Positions 1 to 14,007 of a stretch of DNA of 64,000 nucleotides are shown piece after piece; positions within the stretch are counted from its first letter, which is position 1, and each line of letters starts with the position of its first letter. The position numbers and the translations under genes are program-made. This DNA comes from Siderastrea siderea. Lineage: Eukaryota; Cnidaria; Anthozoa; Scleractinia; Rhizangiidae. The notes beneath the pieces were generated by a model. It made no database searches. It had not been told where the DNA came from and was given only the letters and a program-made list of their open reading frames with translations. The stretch is taken from contig CAXIQD010000389.1 in assembly GCA_964030785.1 (NCBI GenBank), forward strand, positions 1 to 64,000, written 5' to 3'.

Positions 1-830
1 AAAACCCCATTTTTGGCCTTCCAGAGGCTAAAAAAGGTGTTGTGAACTACGCAAGGTTGCGCAAGGCTGCGCACTGGCCCAATAATAATGCAAATCCCTC
101 GGGGCTATTGGAATAAAAAGTTTATTGTGTAGAATGGCGCGATATGTGCGATCCTTAGGGAAAAAACCCCACTTTTGGCCTTCCCAGAGGCTAAAAAAGG
201 TGTTGTCAACTAAGCAGGGCTGTGCAAGTCTGCACACTGGCCCAATAATAATGCAAATCCCTCGGGGCTATCGGAAAAAAAAGTTTATTGTGTAGAAAGG
301 CGCGATATGTGCGATCCTTAGGGAAAAAACCCCATTTTTGGCCTTCCCAGAGGCTAAAAAAGGTGTTGTGAACTACGCAAGGCTTCGTAAGGCTGCGCAC
401 TGGCCCAATAATAATGCAAATCCCTCGGGGCTATCCGAAAAAAAAGTTTATTGTGTAGAAAGGCGCGATATGTGCGATCCTTAGGGAAAAAACCCTATTT
501 TTAGCCTTCCCAGAGGCTAAAAAAAGGTGTTGTTAACTACGCAAGGCTGTGCAAGGCTGTGCACTGGCCCAATAATAATGCAGATCCCTCGGGGCTATTA
601 GAAAAAAAGTTTATTGTGTAGAAAGGTGCGATATGTGCGATCCTTAGGGAAAAAACTTCATTTTTGGCCTTCCCAGAGGCTAAAAAAGGTGTTGTTAACT
701 ACGCAAGGCTGTGCAAGGCTGCACACTGGCCCAATAATAATGCAAATATCTCGGGGCTATAAGAAAAAAAAGTTTATCGTGTAGAAAGGTGCGATATGTG
801 CGATCCTTAGGGAAAAAACCCCATTTTTGG
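1..830. repeat. Array segment also present at 14035-14865 and 42021-42851
   Basis: The first 0.8 kb matches two later segments almost base for base, including rare markers such as TATTGGAATAAAAAG, ACCCCACTTTTGG and AAATATCTCGGGGC. Offsets are 14034 and 42020 bp. The match ends near 830, where this copy continues with a GTCAACTAAGC monomer while the others continue with an AAATCTTCGC monomer. Confidence 0.85.
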
Positions 831-2425
831 CCTTTCCAGAGGCTAAAAAAGGTGTTGTCAACTAAGCAGGGCTGCAAAAGTCTGCGCACTGGCCCAATAA
901 TAATGCAAATCCCTCGGGGCTATTCGAAAAAAAAGTTTATTGTGTAGAAAGGCGCGATATGTGCGATCCTTAGGGAAAAAACCCCATTTTTGGCCTTCCC
1001 AGAGGCTAAAAAAGGTGTTGTGAACTACGCAAGGCTGCGCAAGGCTGCGCACTGGCCCAATAATAATGCAAATCCCTCGGGGCTAACGGAAAAAAAAGTT
1101 TATTGTGTAGAAAGGCGCGATATGTGCGATCCTTAGGGAAAAAACCCCATTTTTGGCCTTTCCAGAGGCTAAAAAAGGTGTTGTCAACTAAGCAGGGCTG
1201 CAAAAGTCTGCGCACTGGCCCAATAATAATGCAAATCCCTCGGGGCTATTCGAAAAAAAAGTTTATTGTGTAGAAAGGCGCGATATGTGCGATCCTTAGG
1301 GAAAAAACCCCATTTTTGGCCTTCCCAGAGGCTAAAAAAGGTGTTGTGAACTACGCAAGGCTTCGTAAGGCTGCGCACTGGCCCAATAATAATGCAAATC
1401 CCTCGGGGCTATCGGAAAGAAAGTTTATTGTCTAGAAAGCCGCGATATGTGCGATCCTTAGGGAAAAAACCCCATTTATGGCCTTCCCAGAGGCTAAAAA
1501 AGGTGTTTTTAACTAAGCAGGGCTGCGCAAGTCTGCGCACTGCCCCAATAATAATGCAAATCTTTCGGGGCTATCAGAAAAAAGAGTTTATTCTGTAGAA
1601 AGGTGCGATATGTGCGATCCTTAGGGAGAAAACCCCATTTTTAGCTTTCCCAGAGGCTAAAAAAGGTGTTGTTAACTACGCAAGGCTACGCAAGGCTGCG
1701 CACTGGCCCAATAATAATGCAGATCCCTCGGGGCTATTAGAAAAAAAAGTTTATTGTGTAGAAAGGTGCGATATGTGCGATCCTTAGGGAAAAAACCCCA
1801 TTTTTGGCCTTCCCAGAGGCTAAAAAAGGTGTTGTTAACTACGCAAGGCTGTGCAAGGCTGCGCACTGGCCCAATAATAATGCAAATCCCTGGGGCTATC
1901 AGAAAAAAAAGTTTATTATGTAGAAAGGTGCGATATGTGCGATCCTTAGGGAAAAAACCCCATTTTTGGCCTTCCCAGAGCCTAAAAAGGGTGTTGTTAA
2001 CTACGCAAGGCTGCGTAAAGCTGCGCACTGGCCCAATAATAATGCAAATCGCTCGGGGCTATTAGAAAAAAAAGTTTATTGTGTAGAAAGGTGCGATATG
2101 TGCGATCCTTAGGGAAAAAACCCCATTTTTGGCCTTCCAGAGCCTAAAAAAGGTGTTGTTAACTACGCAAGGCTGCGCAAGGCTGGGCACTGGCCCAATA
2201 ATAATGCAAATCCCTCGGGACTATCAGAAAAAAAAGTTTATCGTGTAGAAAGGTGCGATATGTGCGATCCTTAGGGAAAAAACCCAATTTTTGGCCTTCC
2301 TAGAGGTTAAAAAAGGTGTTGTTAACTACGCAAGGCTGCGCAAGGCTGCGCAAGGCTGTGCACTGGCCCAATAATAATGCAAATCTCTAGGGGCTATCAG
2401 AAAAAAAAGTTTATTATGTAGAAAG

Positions 2426-2749
2426 TCTGCGATTTTGTCGATAAGGTGGGAATTTCAGTTTTGAGAGGGGTGGGGTGGGTCCCTCAAAAAAGTGCTGGTT
2501 TTGGTGCAACGGCCCCAGCACAAAAGCACCCCAGATCCCGTTGCGGCACCAAAAAACATTCCATTTGGCACTATTTTTATCGAATTTGGCGATACTAAAA
2601 AGTGCTGCACTTTTTCAGGGCTTGAAATAGCCCCAAAAAGCAGAAAAAAGCTAATTGGCGCTCTCAGCTGCATGCACAAAGGTCCCAAATGCATTCAATC
2701 CCTCTGGGACCATCCGAAAAAAATTCCTTTTGTGCAAAAGCACAAAAAA
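2426..2749. repeat. Diverged double-monomer unit 1
   Basis: A unit of about 325 bp, close to 2 x 163, begins at CTGCGATTTTGTCGATAAGG and rejoins the ordinary monomer at GGCGCGATATGTGCGATCC. Its second half aligns by eye with the standard monomer (TGCATGCAC...GGTCCCAAATGCATTCAATCCCTC...CCATCCGAAAAAAATTCC against TGCGCAC...GGCCCAATAATAATGCAAATCCCTC...TATCCGAAAAAAAAGTTT). The first half is more diverged. The same unit recurs 15 times in the window and marks higher-order repeat boundaries. Confidence 0.9.
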
Positions 2750-4542
2750 GGCGCGATATGTGCGATCCTTAGGGAAAAAACCCAATTTTTGGCCTTCCCA
2801 GAGGCTAAAAAAGGTGTTGTCAACTAAGCAGGGCTGCGCAAGTCTTCGCCCTGGCCCAATAATAATGCAAATCCCTCGGGGCTATCGGAAAAAAATGTTT
2901 ATTGTGTAGAAAGGCGCGATATGTGCGATCCTTAGGGAAAAAACCCCATTTTTGGCCTTCCCAGAGGCTAAAAAAGTTGTTGTGAACTACGCAAGGCTGC
3001 GCAAGGCGGCGCACTGGCCCAATAATAATGCAAATCCCTCGGGGCTATCCGAAAAAAAAGTTTATTGTGTAGAAAGGCGCGATATGTGCGATCCTTAGGG
3101 AAAAAACCCCATTTTTGGCCTTCCCAGAGGCTAAAAAAGGTGTTGTGAACTACGCAAGGCTGCGCAAGGCTGCGCACTGGCCCAATAATAATGCAAATCC
3201 CTCGGGGCTATCCGAACAAAAAGGTTATTCTCTAGAAAGGCGCGATATGTGCGATCCTTAGGGAAAAAACCCCATTTTTGGCCTTCCCAGAGGCTAAAAA
3301 AGGTGTTGTGAACTACGCAAGGCTGCGCAAGGCTGCGCACTGGCCCAATAATAATGCAAATCCCTCGGGGCTATCCGAAAAAAAAGTTTATTGTGTAGAA
3401 AGGCGCGATATGTGCGATCCTTAGGGAAAAAACTCCATTTTTGGCCTTCCCAGAGGCTAAAAAAGGTGTTGTGAACTAAGCAGGGCTGCGCAAGGCTGCA
3501 CACTGGCCCAATAATAATGCAAATGCCTCGGGGCTATCCGAAAAAAAAGTTTATTGTGTGGAAAGGCAAGATATGTGCGATCCTTAGGGAGAAAACCCCA
3601 TTTTTGGCCTTCACAGAGGCTAAAAAAGGTGTTGTCAACTAAGCAGGGCTGCGCAAGTCTGCGCACTGACCCAATAATAATGCAAATCCCTCGGGGCTAT
3701 CAGAAAAAAAAGTTTATTCTGTAGAAAGGTGCGATATGTGGGATCCTTAGGGAGAAAACCCCATTTTTAGCTTTCCCAGAGGCTAAAAAAGGTGTTGTTA
3801 ACTACGCAAGGCTACGCAAGGCTGCGCACTGGCCCAATAATAATGCAGATCCCTCGGGGCTATTAGAAAAAAAAGTTTATTGTGTAGAAAGGTGCGATAT
3901 GTGCGATCCATAGGGAAAAAAACCCCATTTTTGGCCTTCCCAGAGGCTAAAAAAGGTGTTGTTAACTACGCAAGGCTGTGCAAGGCTGCGCACTGGCCCA
4001 ATAATAATGCAAATCCCTGGGGGCTATCAGAAAAAAAAGTTTATTATGTAGAAAGGTGCGATATGTGCGATCCTTAGGGAAAAAACCCCATTTTTGGTCT
4101 TCCCAGAGCCTAAAAAGGGTGTTGTTAACTACGCAAGGCTGCGTAAGGCTGCGCACTGGCCCAATAATAATGCAAATCCCTCGGGGCTATTAGAAAAAAA
4201 AGTTTATTGTGTAGAAAGGTGCGATATGTGCGATCCTTAGGGAAAAAACCCCATTTTTGGCCTTCCCAGAGCCTAAAAAAGGTGTTGTTAACTACGCAAG
4301 GCTGCGCAAGGCTGCGCACTGGCCCAATAATAATGCAAATCCCTCGGGGCTATCAGAAAAAAAAGTTTATCGTGTAGAAAGGTGCGATATGTGCGATCCT
4401 TAGGGAAAAAACCCGATTTTTGGCCTTCCTAGAGGCTAAAAAAGGTATTGTTAACTACGCAAGGCTGCGCAAGGCTGCGCACTGGCCGAATAATAATGCA
4501 AATCCCTCGGGGCTATCAGAAAAAAAGTTTATTATGTAGAAA

Positions 4543-4868
4543 GCCTGCGATTTTGTCCATAAGGTGGGAATTTCAGTTTTGAGAGGGGTGGGGTGGGTCC
4601 CTCAAAAAAGTGCTGGTTTTGGTGCAACGGCCCCAGCACAAAAGCACCCCAGATCCCGTTGCGGCACCAAAAAACATTCCATTTGGCACTATTTTTATCG
4701 AATTTGGCGATACTAAAAAGTGCTGCACTTTTTCAGGGCTTGAATTAGCCCCCAAAAGCAGAAAAAAGCTAATTGGCGCTCTCAGCTGCATGCACAAAGG
4801 TCCCAAATGCATTCAATCCCTCTGGGACCATCCGAAAAAAATTCCTTTTGTGCAAAAGCACAGAGAAG
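4543..4868. repeat. Diverged double-monomer unit 2
   Basis: Lies 2118 bp after unit 1, that is 13 monomer lengths. Carries GTCCATAAGG where most copies have GTCGATAAGG, and a GAATTAGCCCCC variant. Confidence 0.9.
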
Positions 4869-7800
4869 GCGCGATATGTGCGATCCTTCGGGAAAAAACC
4901 TCATTTTTGGCCTTCCCAGAGGCTAAAAAAGGTGTTGTCAACTAAGCAGGGCTGCGCAAGTCTGCGCACTGGCCCAATAATAATGCAAATCCCTCGGGGC
5001 TATCAGAAAAAAAAGTTTATTCTGTAGAAAGGTGCGATACGTGCGATCCTTAGGGAAAAAACCCCATTTTTAGCCTTCCCAGAGGCTAAAAAAGGTGTTG
5101 TTAACTACGCAAGGCTGCGCAAGGCTGCGCACTGGCCCAATAATAATGGAGATCCCTCGGGGCTATTAGAAAAAAAAGTTTATTGTGTAGAAAGGTGCGA
5201 TATGTGCGATCTTTAGGGAAAAAACCCCATTTTTGGCCTTCCCAGAGGCTAAAAAAGGTGTTGTTAACTACGGAAGACTGTGCAAGGCTGCGCACTGGCC
5301 CAATAATAATGCAAATCCCTCGGGGCTATCAGAAAAAAAAGTTTATTATGTAGAAAGGTGCGATATGTGCGATCCTTAGGGAAAAAACCCCATTTTTGGC
5401 CTTCCCAGAGACTAAAAAAGGTGTTGTTAACTACGCAAGGCTGCGTAAGGCTGCGCACTGGCCCAATAATAATGCAAATCCCTCGGGGCTATTAGAAAAA
5501 AAAGTTTATTGTGTAGAAAGGTGCGATATGTGCGATCCTTAGGGAAAAAACCCCATTTTTGGCCTTCCCAGAGCCTAAAAAAGGTGTTGTTAACTACGCA
5601 AGGCTTCGCAAGCCTGCGCACTGGCCCAATAATAATGCAAATCCCTCGGGGCTATCAGAAAAAAAAGTTTATCGTGTAGAAAGGTGCGATATGTGCGATC
5701 CTTAGGGAAAAAACCCCATTTTTGGCCTTCCTAGAGGCTAAAAAAGGTGTTGTTAACTACGCAAATCTTCGCAAGGCTGTGCACTGGCCCAATAATAATG
5801 CAAATCCCTCGGGGCTATCAGAAAAAAAAGGTTTATCTTGTGGCAAGGTGCGATATGTGCGATCCTTAGGGAAAAAACCCCATTTTTGGCCTTCCCAGAG
5901 GCTAAAAAAGGTGTTGTTAACTACGGAAGGCTGCGCAAGGCTGCGCACTGGCCCAATAATAATGCAAATCCCTCGGGGCTATCAGAAAAAAAAGTTTATC
6001 GTGTAGAAAGGTGCGATATGTGCGATCCTTAGAGAAAAAACCCAATTTTTGGCCGTCCTAGAGGCTAAAAAAGGTGTTGTTAACTACGCAAGGCTGCGCA
6101 AGGCTGCGCACTGGCCCAATAATAATGCAAATCCCTCGGGGCCATCCGAAAAAAAAGTTTATCGTGTAGAAAGGCGCGATGTGTGCGATCCTTAGGGAAA
6201 AAACCCCATTTTTGGACTTCCCAGAAGCTAAAAAAGGTGTTGTGAACTACGCAAGGCTGCGCAAGGCTGCACAATGGCCCAATAATAATGCAAATCCCTC
6301 GGGGCTATCCGAAAAAAAAGTTCATTGTCTAAAAAGGCGCGATATGTGCGATCCTTAGGGAAAAAACCCCATTTTTGGCCTTCCCAGAGGCTAAGAAAGG
6401 TGTTGTGAACTAGGCAAGGCTTCGTAAGGCTGCGCACTGGCCCAATAATAATGCAAATCCCTCGGGGCTATCCGAAAAAAAAGTTTATTGTGTAGAAAGG
6501 CGCGATGTGTGCGATCCTTATGGAAAAAACCCCATTTTTGGCCTTCCCAGAGGCTAAAAAAGGTGTTGTGAACTACGCAAGGCTGCGCAAGGCTGCGGAA
6601 TGGCCCAATAATAATGCAAATCCCTCGGGGCTATCTGAAAAAAAAGTTTATTGTCTAGAAAGGCGCGATATGTGCGATCCTTAGGGAAAAAACCCCATTT
6701 TTGGCCTTCCCAGAGGCTAAAAAAGGTGTTGTCAACTAAGCAGGGCTGCGCAAGTCTGCGCACTGGCCCAATAATAATGCAGATCCCTCGGGGCTATTAG
6801 AAAAAAAAGTTTATTGTGTAGAAAGGTGCGATATGTGCGATCCTTAGGGAAAAAACCCCATTTTTGGCCTTCCCAGAGGCTAAAAAAGGTGTTGTTAACT
6901 ACGCAAGGCTGTGCAAGGCTGCGCACTGGCCCAATAATAATGCAAATCCCTCGGGGCTATCAGAAAAAAAAGTTTATTATGTAGAAAGGTGCGATATGTG
7001 CGATCCTTAGGGAAAAAACCCCATTTTTGGCCTTCACAGAGCCTACAAAAGGTGTTGTTAACTACGCAAGGCTGCGTAAGGCTGAGCACTGGCCCAATAG
7101 TAATGCAAATCCCTTTGGGGCTATTAGAAAAAAAAGTTTATTGTGTAGAAAGGTGCGATATGTGCGATCCGTAGGGAAAAAACCCCATTTTTGGCCTTCC
7201 CAGAGCCTAAAAAAGGTGTTGTTAACTACGCAAGGATGCGCAAGGCTGCACACTGGCCAAATAATAATGCAAATTCCTCCGGGCTATCAGAAAAAAAAGT
7301 TTATCGTGTACAAAGGTGCGATATGTGCGATTCTTATTGAAAAAACCCCATTTTTGGCCTTCCTAGAGGCTAAAAAAGGTGTTGTTAACTACGCAAATCT
7401 TCGCAAGGCTGTGCACTGGCCCAATAATAATGCAAATCCCTCGGGGCTATCAGAAAAAAAAGTTTATCGTGTAGAAAGGTGCGATATGTGCGATCCTTAG
7501 GGAAAAAACCCAATTTTTGGCCTTCCTAGAGGCTAAAAAAGGTGTTGTTAACTACGCAAGGCTTCGTAAGGCTGCGCACTGGCCCAATAATAATGCAAAT
7601 CCCTCGGGGCTATCCGAAAAAAAAGTTTATTGTGTAGAAAGGCGCGATGTGGGCGATCCTTAGGGAAAAAAACCCCATTTTTGGCCTTCCCAGAGGCGAA
7701 AAAAGGTGTTGTGAACTACGCAAGGCTGCGCAAGGCTGCGGAATGGCCCAATAATAATGCAAATCCCTCGGGGCTATCCGAAAAAAAAGTTTATTGTCTA

Positions 7801-8039
7801 GAAAGGCGCGATATGTGCGATCCTTAGGGAAAAAACCCCATTTTTGGCCTCCCAGAGGCTAAGAAAGGTGTTGTCAACTAAGCAGGGCTGCGCAAGTCTG
7901 CGCACTGGCCCAATAATAATGCTAATCCCTCGGGGCTATCAGAAAAAAAAGTTTATTCTGTCGAAAGGTGCGATATGTGCGATCCTTAGGGAAAAAACCC
8001 CATTTTTAGCCTTCCCAGAGGCTAAAAAAGGTGTTGTTA

Positions 8040-10540
8040 ACTACGCAAGGCTGCGCAAGGCTGCGCACTAGCCCAATAATAATGCAGATCCCTCGGGGCT
8101 ATTAGAAAAAAAATTTTATTGTGTAGAAAGGTGCGATATGTGCGATCCTTAGGGAAAAAACCCCATTTTTGGCCTTCCCAGAGGGTAAAAAAGGTGTTGT
8201 TAACTACGCAAGGCTGTGCAAGGCTGCACACTGGCCCAATAATAATGCAAATCCCTCGGGGCTATCAGAAAAAAAAGTTTATTATGTAGAAAGGTGCGAT
8301 ATGTGCGATCCTTAGGGAAAAAACCCCATTTTTGGCCTTCCCAGAGCCTAAAAAAGGTGTTGTTAACTACGCAAGGCTGCGTAAGGCTGCGCACTGGCTC
8401 AATAATAATGCAAATCCCTTTGGGGCTATTAGAAAAAAAAGTTTATTGTGTAGAAAGGTGCGATATGTGCGATCCTTAGGGAAAAAACCCCATTTTTGGC
8501 CTTCCCAGAGCCTAAAAAAGGTGTTGTTAACTACGCAAGGCTGCGCAAGGCTGCGCACTGGCCCATTAATAATGCAAATTCCTCGGGGCTATCAGAAAAA
8601 AAAGTTTATCGTGTACAAAGGTGCGATATGTGCGATCCTTAGGGAAAAAACCCCATTTTTGGCCTTCCTAGAGACTAAAAAAGGTGTTGTTAACTACGCA
8701 AATCTTCGCAAGGCTGTGCACTGGCCCAATAATAATGCAAATCCCTCGGGGCTATCAAAAAAAAGGTTTATTGTGTGGAAAGGTGCGATATGTGCGATCC
8801 TTAGGGAAAAAACCCCATTTTTGGCCTTCCCAAAGCCTAAAAAAGGTGTTGTTAACTACGCAAGGCTGCGCAGGGCTGCGCACTGGCCCAATAATAATGC
8901 AAATCCCCCGGGGCTATCAGAAAAAAAAAGTTTATCGTGTAGAAAGGTGCGATATGTGCGATCCTTAGGGAAAAAACCCAATTTTTGGCCTTCCTAGAGG
9001 CTAAAAAAGGTGTTGTTAACTATGCAAGGCTGTGCAAGGCTGCGCACTGGCCCAATAATAATGCAAATCCCTCGGGGCTATCAGAAAAAAAAGTTTATTA
9101 TGTAGAAAGTCTGCGATTTTGTCGATAAGGTGGGAATTTCAGTTTTGAGAGGGGTGGGGTGTGTCCCTCAAAAAAGTGCTGGTTTTGGTGCAACGGCCCC
9201 AGCACAAAAGCAGCCCAGATCCCGTTGCGGCACCAAAAAACATTCCATTTGGCACTATTTTTATCGAATTTGGCGATACTAAAAAGTGCTGCACTTTTTC
9301 AGGGCTTGAAATAGCCCCAAAAAGCAGAAAAAAGCTAATTGGCGCTCTCAGCTGCATGCACAAAGGTCCCAAATGCATTCAATCCCTCTGGGACCATCCG
9401 AAAAAAATTCCTTTTGTGCAAAAGCGCAAAGAAGGCACGATATGTGCGATCCTTAGGGAAAAAACCCAATTTTTGGCCTTCCCAGAGGCTAAAAAAGGTG
9501 TTGTCAACTAAGCAGGGCTGCGCAAGTCTGCGCACTGGCCCAATAATAATGCAAATCCCTCGGGGCTATCAGAAAAAAAAGTTTATTCTGTAGAAAGGTG
9601 CGATATGTGCGATCCTTAGGGAAAAAACCCCATTTTTAGCCTTCCCAGAGGCTAAAAAAGGTGTTGTTAACTACGCAAGGCTGCGCAAGGCTGCGCACTG
9701 GCCCAATAATAATGGAGATCCCTCGGGGCTATTAGAAAAAAAAGTTTATTGTGTAGAAAGGTGCGATATGTGCGATCCTTAGGGAAAAAACCCCATTTTT
9801 GGCCTTCCCAGAGGCTAAAAAAGGTGTTGTTAACTACGGAAGACTGTGCAAGGCTGCGCACTGGCCCAATAATAATGCAAATCCCTCGGGGCTATCAGAA
9901 AAAAAAGTTTATTATGTAGAAAGGTGCGATATGTGCGATCCTTAGGGAAAAAAACCCATTTTTGGCCTTCCCAGAGACTAAAAAAGGTGTTGTTAACTAC
10001 GCAAGGCTGCGTAAGGCTGCGCACTGGCCCAATAATAATGCAAACCCCTCGGGGCTATTAGAAAAAAAAGTTTATTGTGTAGAAAGGTGCGATATGTGCG
10101 ATCCTTAGGGAAAAAACCCCATTTTTGGCCTTCCCAGAGCCTAAAAAAGTTGTTGTTAACTACGCAAGGCTTCGCAAGGCTGCGCACAGGCCCAATAATA
10201 ATGCAAATCCCTCGGGGCTATCCGAAAAAAAAGTTTATTGTCTAAAAAGGCGCGATATGTGCGATCCTTAGGGAAAAAACCCCATTTTTGGCCTTCCCAG
10301 AGGCTAAAAAAGGTGTTGTCAACTAAGCAGGGCTGCGCAAGTCTGCGCAAGTCTGCGCACTAACCCAATAATAATGCAAATCCCTCGGGGCTATCAGAAA
10401 AAAAAGTTTATTCTGTAGAAAGGTGCGATATGTGCGATCCTTAGGGAAAAAACCCCATTTTTAGCCTTCCCAGAGGCTAAAAAAGGTGTTGTTAACTACG
10501 CAAGGCTGCGCAATGCTGCGCACTAGCCCAATAATAATGC
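8040..10540. repeat. 2.5-kb array block duplicated at about 18490-20975
   Basis: Matching monomer order and private variants at a constant offset of 10449-10450 bp. Both copies contain one diverged double unit (9110 and 19560) in the same relative place. Ends are approximate, judged by where monomer subtypes stop agreeing. Confidence 0.75.
9110..9434. repeat. Diverged double-monomer unit 3
   Basis: Lies 4566 bp (28 monomers) after unit 2. Has the AAGCAGCCCAGATCC variant also found in units 7 and 9, grouping these three copies. Confidence 0.9.
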
Positions 10541-12860
10541 AAATCCCTCGGGGCTATCAGAAAAAAAAGTTTATTATGTAGAAAGGTGCGATATGTGCGA
10601 TCCTTAGGGAAAAAACCCCATTTTCGGCATTCCCAGAGCCTAAAAAAGGTGTTGTTAACTACGCATGGCTGCGTAAGGCTGCGCAGTGGCCCAATAATAA
10701 TGCATATCCCTTTGGGGCTATTAGAAAAAAAAGTTTATTGTGTAGAAAGGTGCGATATGTGCGATCCTTAGGGAAAAAACCCCATTTTTGGCCTTCCCAG
10801 AGCCTAAAAAAGGTGTTGTTAACTACGCAAGGCTGCGCAAGGCTGCGCACTGGCCCAATAATAATGCAAATTCCTCGGGGCTATCAGAAAAAAACGTTTA
10901 TCGTGTACAAAGGTGCGATATGTGCGATCCTTAGGGAAAAAACCCCATTTTCGGCCTTCCTTAGAGGCTAAAAAAGGTGTTGTTAACTACGCAAATCTTC
11001 GCAAGGCTGTGCACTGGCCCAATAATAATGCAAATCCCTCGGGGCTATAAAAAAAAAGGTTTATTGTGTGGAAAGGTGCGATATGTGCGATCCTTAGGGA
11101 AAAAACCCCATTTTTGGCCTTCCCAAAGCCTAAAAAAGGTGTTGTTAACTACGCAAGGCTGCGCAAGGCTGCGCACTGGCCCAATAATAATGCAAATCCC
11201 TCGGGGCTATCAGAAAAAAAAGTTTATCGTGTAGAAAGGTGCGATATGTGCGATCCTTAGGGAAAAAACCCAATTTTTGGCCTTCCTAGAGGCTAAAAAA
11301 GGTGTTGTTAACTACGCAAGGCTGCGCAAGGCTGCGCACTGGCCCAATAATAATGCAAATCCCTCGGGGCTATCAGAAAAAAAAGTTTATTATGTAGAAA
11401 GTCTGCGATTTTGTCGATAAGGTGGGAATTTCAGTTTTGAGAGGGGTGGGGTGTGTCCCTCAAAAAAGTGCTGGTTTTGGTGCAACGGCCCCAGCACAAA
11501 AGCACCCCAGATCCCGTTGCGGCACCAAAAAACATTCCATTTGGCACTATTTTTATCGAATTTGGCGATACTAAAGAGTGCTGCACTTTTTCAGGGCTTG
11601 AATTAGCCCCTAAAAGCAGAAAAAAGCTAATTGGCGCTCTCAGCTGCATGCACAAAGGTCCCAAATGCATTCAATCCCTCTGGGACCATCCGAAAAAAAT
11701 TCCTTTTGTGCAAAAGCACAAAGAAGGCACGATATGTGCGATCCTTAGGGAAAAAACCCCATTTTTGGCCTTCCCAGAGGCTAAAAAAGGTGTTGTGAAC
11801 TACGCAAGGCTGCGCAAGGCTGCGCACTAGCCCAATAATAATGCAGATCCCTCGGGGCTATTAGAAAAAAAATTTTATAGTGTAGAAAGGTGCGATATGT
11901 GCGATCCTTAGGGAAAAAACCCCATTTTTGGCCTTCCCAGAGGCTAAAAAAGGTGTTGTTAACTACGCAAGGCTGTGCAAGGCTGCGCACTGGCCCAATA
12001 ATAATGCAAATCCCTCGGGGCTATCAGAAAAAAAAGTTTATTATGTAGAAAGGTGCGATATGTGCGATCCTTAGGGAAAAAACCCCATTTTTGGCCTTCC
12101 CAGAGCCTAAAAAAGGTGTTGTTAACTACGCAAGGCTGCGTAAGGCTGCGCACTGGCTCAATAATAATGCAAATCCCTTTGGGGCTATTAGAAAAAAAGT
12201 TTATTGTGTAGAAAGGTGCGATATGTGCGATCCTTAGGGAAAAAACCCCATTTTTGGCCTTCCCAGAGGCTAAAAAAGGTGTTGTTAACTACGCAAGGCT
12301 GCGCAATACTGCGCACTGGCCCAATAATAATGCAAATTCCTCGGGGCTATCAGAAAAAAAGTTTATCGTGTACAAAGGTGCGATATGTGCGATCCTTAGG
12401 AAAAAAACCCCATTTTTGGCCTTCCTAGAGGCTAAAAAAGGTGTTGTTAACTACGCAAATCTTCGCAAGGCTGTGCACTGGCCCAATAATAATGCAAATC
12501 CCTCGGGGCTATCAAAAAAAAGGTTTATTGTGTGGAAAGGTGCGATATGTGCGATCCTTAGGGAAAAAACCCCATTTTTGGCCTTCCCAAAGCCTAAAAA
12601 AGGTGTTGTTAACTACGCAAGGCTGCGCAGGGCTGCGCACTGGCCCAATAATAATGCAAATCCCTCGGGGCTATCAGAAAAAAAAAGTTTATCGTGTAGA
12701 AAGGTGCGATATGTGCGATCCTTAGGGAAAAAAACCAATTTTTGGCCTTCCTAGAGGCTAAAAAAGGTGTTGTTAACTATGCAAGGCTGTGCAAGGCTGC
12801 GCACTGGCCCAATAATAATGCAAATCCCTCGGGGCTATCAGAAAAAAAAGTTTATTATGT
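10270..12860. repeat. 2.6-kb array block duplicated at about 16961-19555
   Basis: Matches at an offset of 6691-6693 bp, including the 10-bp CAAGTCTGCG duplication followed by CACTAACCC (10349 and 17040) and the ATTTTCGGCATTCCC monomer. It overlaps the neighbouring 10450-bp-offset block, so at least two duplication events are layered here. Confidence 0.75.
11401..11726. repeat. Diverged double-monomer unit 4
   Basis: Lies 2292 bp after unit 3, which is 14 monomers plus 10 bp. The extra 10 bp is an internal CAAGTCTGCG duplication near 10340. Shares the ACTAAAGAGTGC variant with unit 8 only. Confidence 0.9.
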
Positions 12861-13681
12861 AGAAAGGTGCGATATGTGCGATCCTTAGGGAAAAAACCCC
12901 ATTTTCGGCATTCCCAGAGCCTAGAAAAGGTGTTGTTAACTACGCATGGCTGCGTAAGGCTGCGCACTGGCCCAATAATAATGCAAATCCCTTTGGGGCT
13001 ATTAGAAAAAAAAGTTTATTGTGTAGAAAGGTGCGATATGTGCGATCCTTAGGGAAAAACCCCCATTTTTGGCCTTCCCAGAGCCTAAAAAAGGTGTTGT
13101 TAACTACGCAAGTCTGCGCAAGGCTGCGCACTGGCCCAATAATAATGCAAATTCCTCGGGGCTATCAGAAAAAAAAGTTTATCGTGTACAAAGGTGCGAT
13201 ATATACGATCCTTAGGGAAAAAACCCCATTTTCGGCCTTCCTTAGAGGCTAAAAAAGGTGTTGTTAACTACGCAAATCTTCGCAAGGCTGTGCACTGGCC
13301 CAATAATAATGCAAATCCCTCGGGGCTATCAAAAAAAAGGTTTATTGTGTGGAAAGGTGCGATATGTGCGATCCTTAGGGAAAAAACCCCATTTTTGGCC
13401 TTCCCAAAGCCTAAAAAAGGTGTTGTTAACTACGCAAGGCTGCGCAAGGCTGCGCACTGGCCCAATAATAATGCAAAACCCTCGGGGCTATCAGAAAAAA
13501 AAGTTTATCGTGTAGAAAGGTGCGATATGTGCGATCCTTAGGGAAAAAACCCAATTTTTGGCCTTCCTAGAGGCTAAAAAAGGTGTTGTTAACTACGCAA
13601 GGCTGCGCAAGGCTGCGCACTGGCCCAATAATAATGCAAATCCCTCGGGGCTATCAGAAAAAAAAGTTTATTATGTAGAAA

Positions 13682-14007
13682 GTCTGCGATTTTGTCGATA
13701 AGGTGGGAATTTCAGTTTTGAGAGGGGTGGGGTGTGTCCCTCAAAAAAGTGCTGGTTTTGGTGCAACGGCCCCAGCACAAAAGCACCCCAGATCCCGTTG
13801 CGGCACCAAAAAACATTCCATTTGGCACTATTTTTATCGAATTTGGCGATACTAAAAAGTGCTGCACTTTTTCAGGGCTTGAATTAGCCCCTAAAAGCAG
13901 AAAAAAGCTAATTGGCGCTTTCAGCTGCATGCACAAAGGTCCCAAATGCATTCAATCCCTCTGGGACCATCCGAAAAAAATTCCTTTTGTGCAAAAGCAC
14001 AAAGAAG
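13682..14007. repeat. Diverged double-monomer unit 5
   Basis: Lies 2281 bp (14 monomers) after unit 4. Carries GGCGCTTTCAGC, shared only with unit 10 across the transposon, which supports the paralogy of the two blocks. Confidence 0.9.

Noticed and set aside
2820..2835. CTAAGCAGGG similarity to the 5S rRNA internal promoter region
   Set aside because: The match is only about 10 bases, limited to one monomer subtype, and the rest of the 5S gene is absent.
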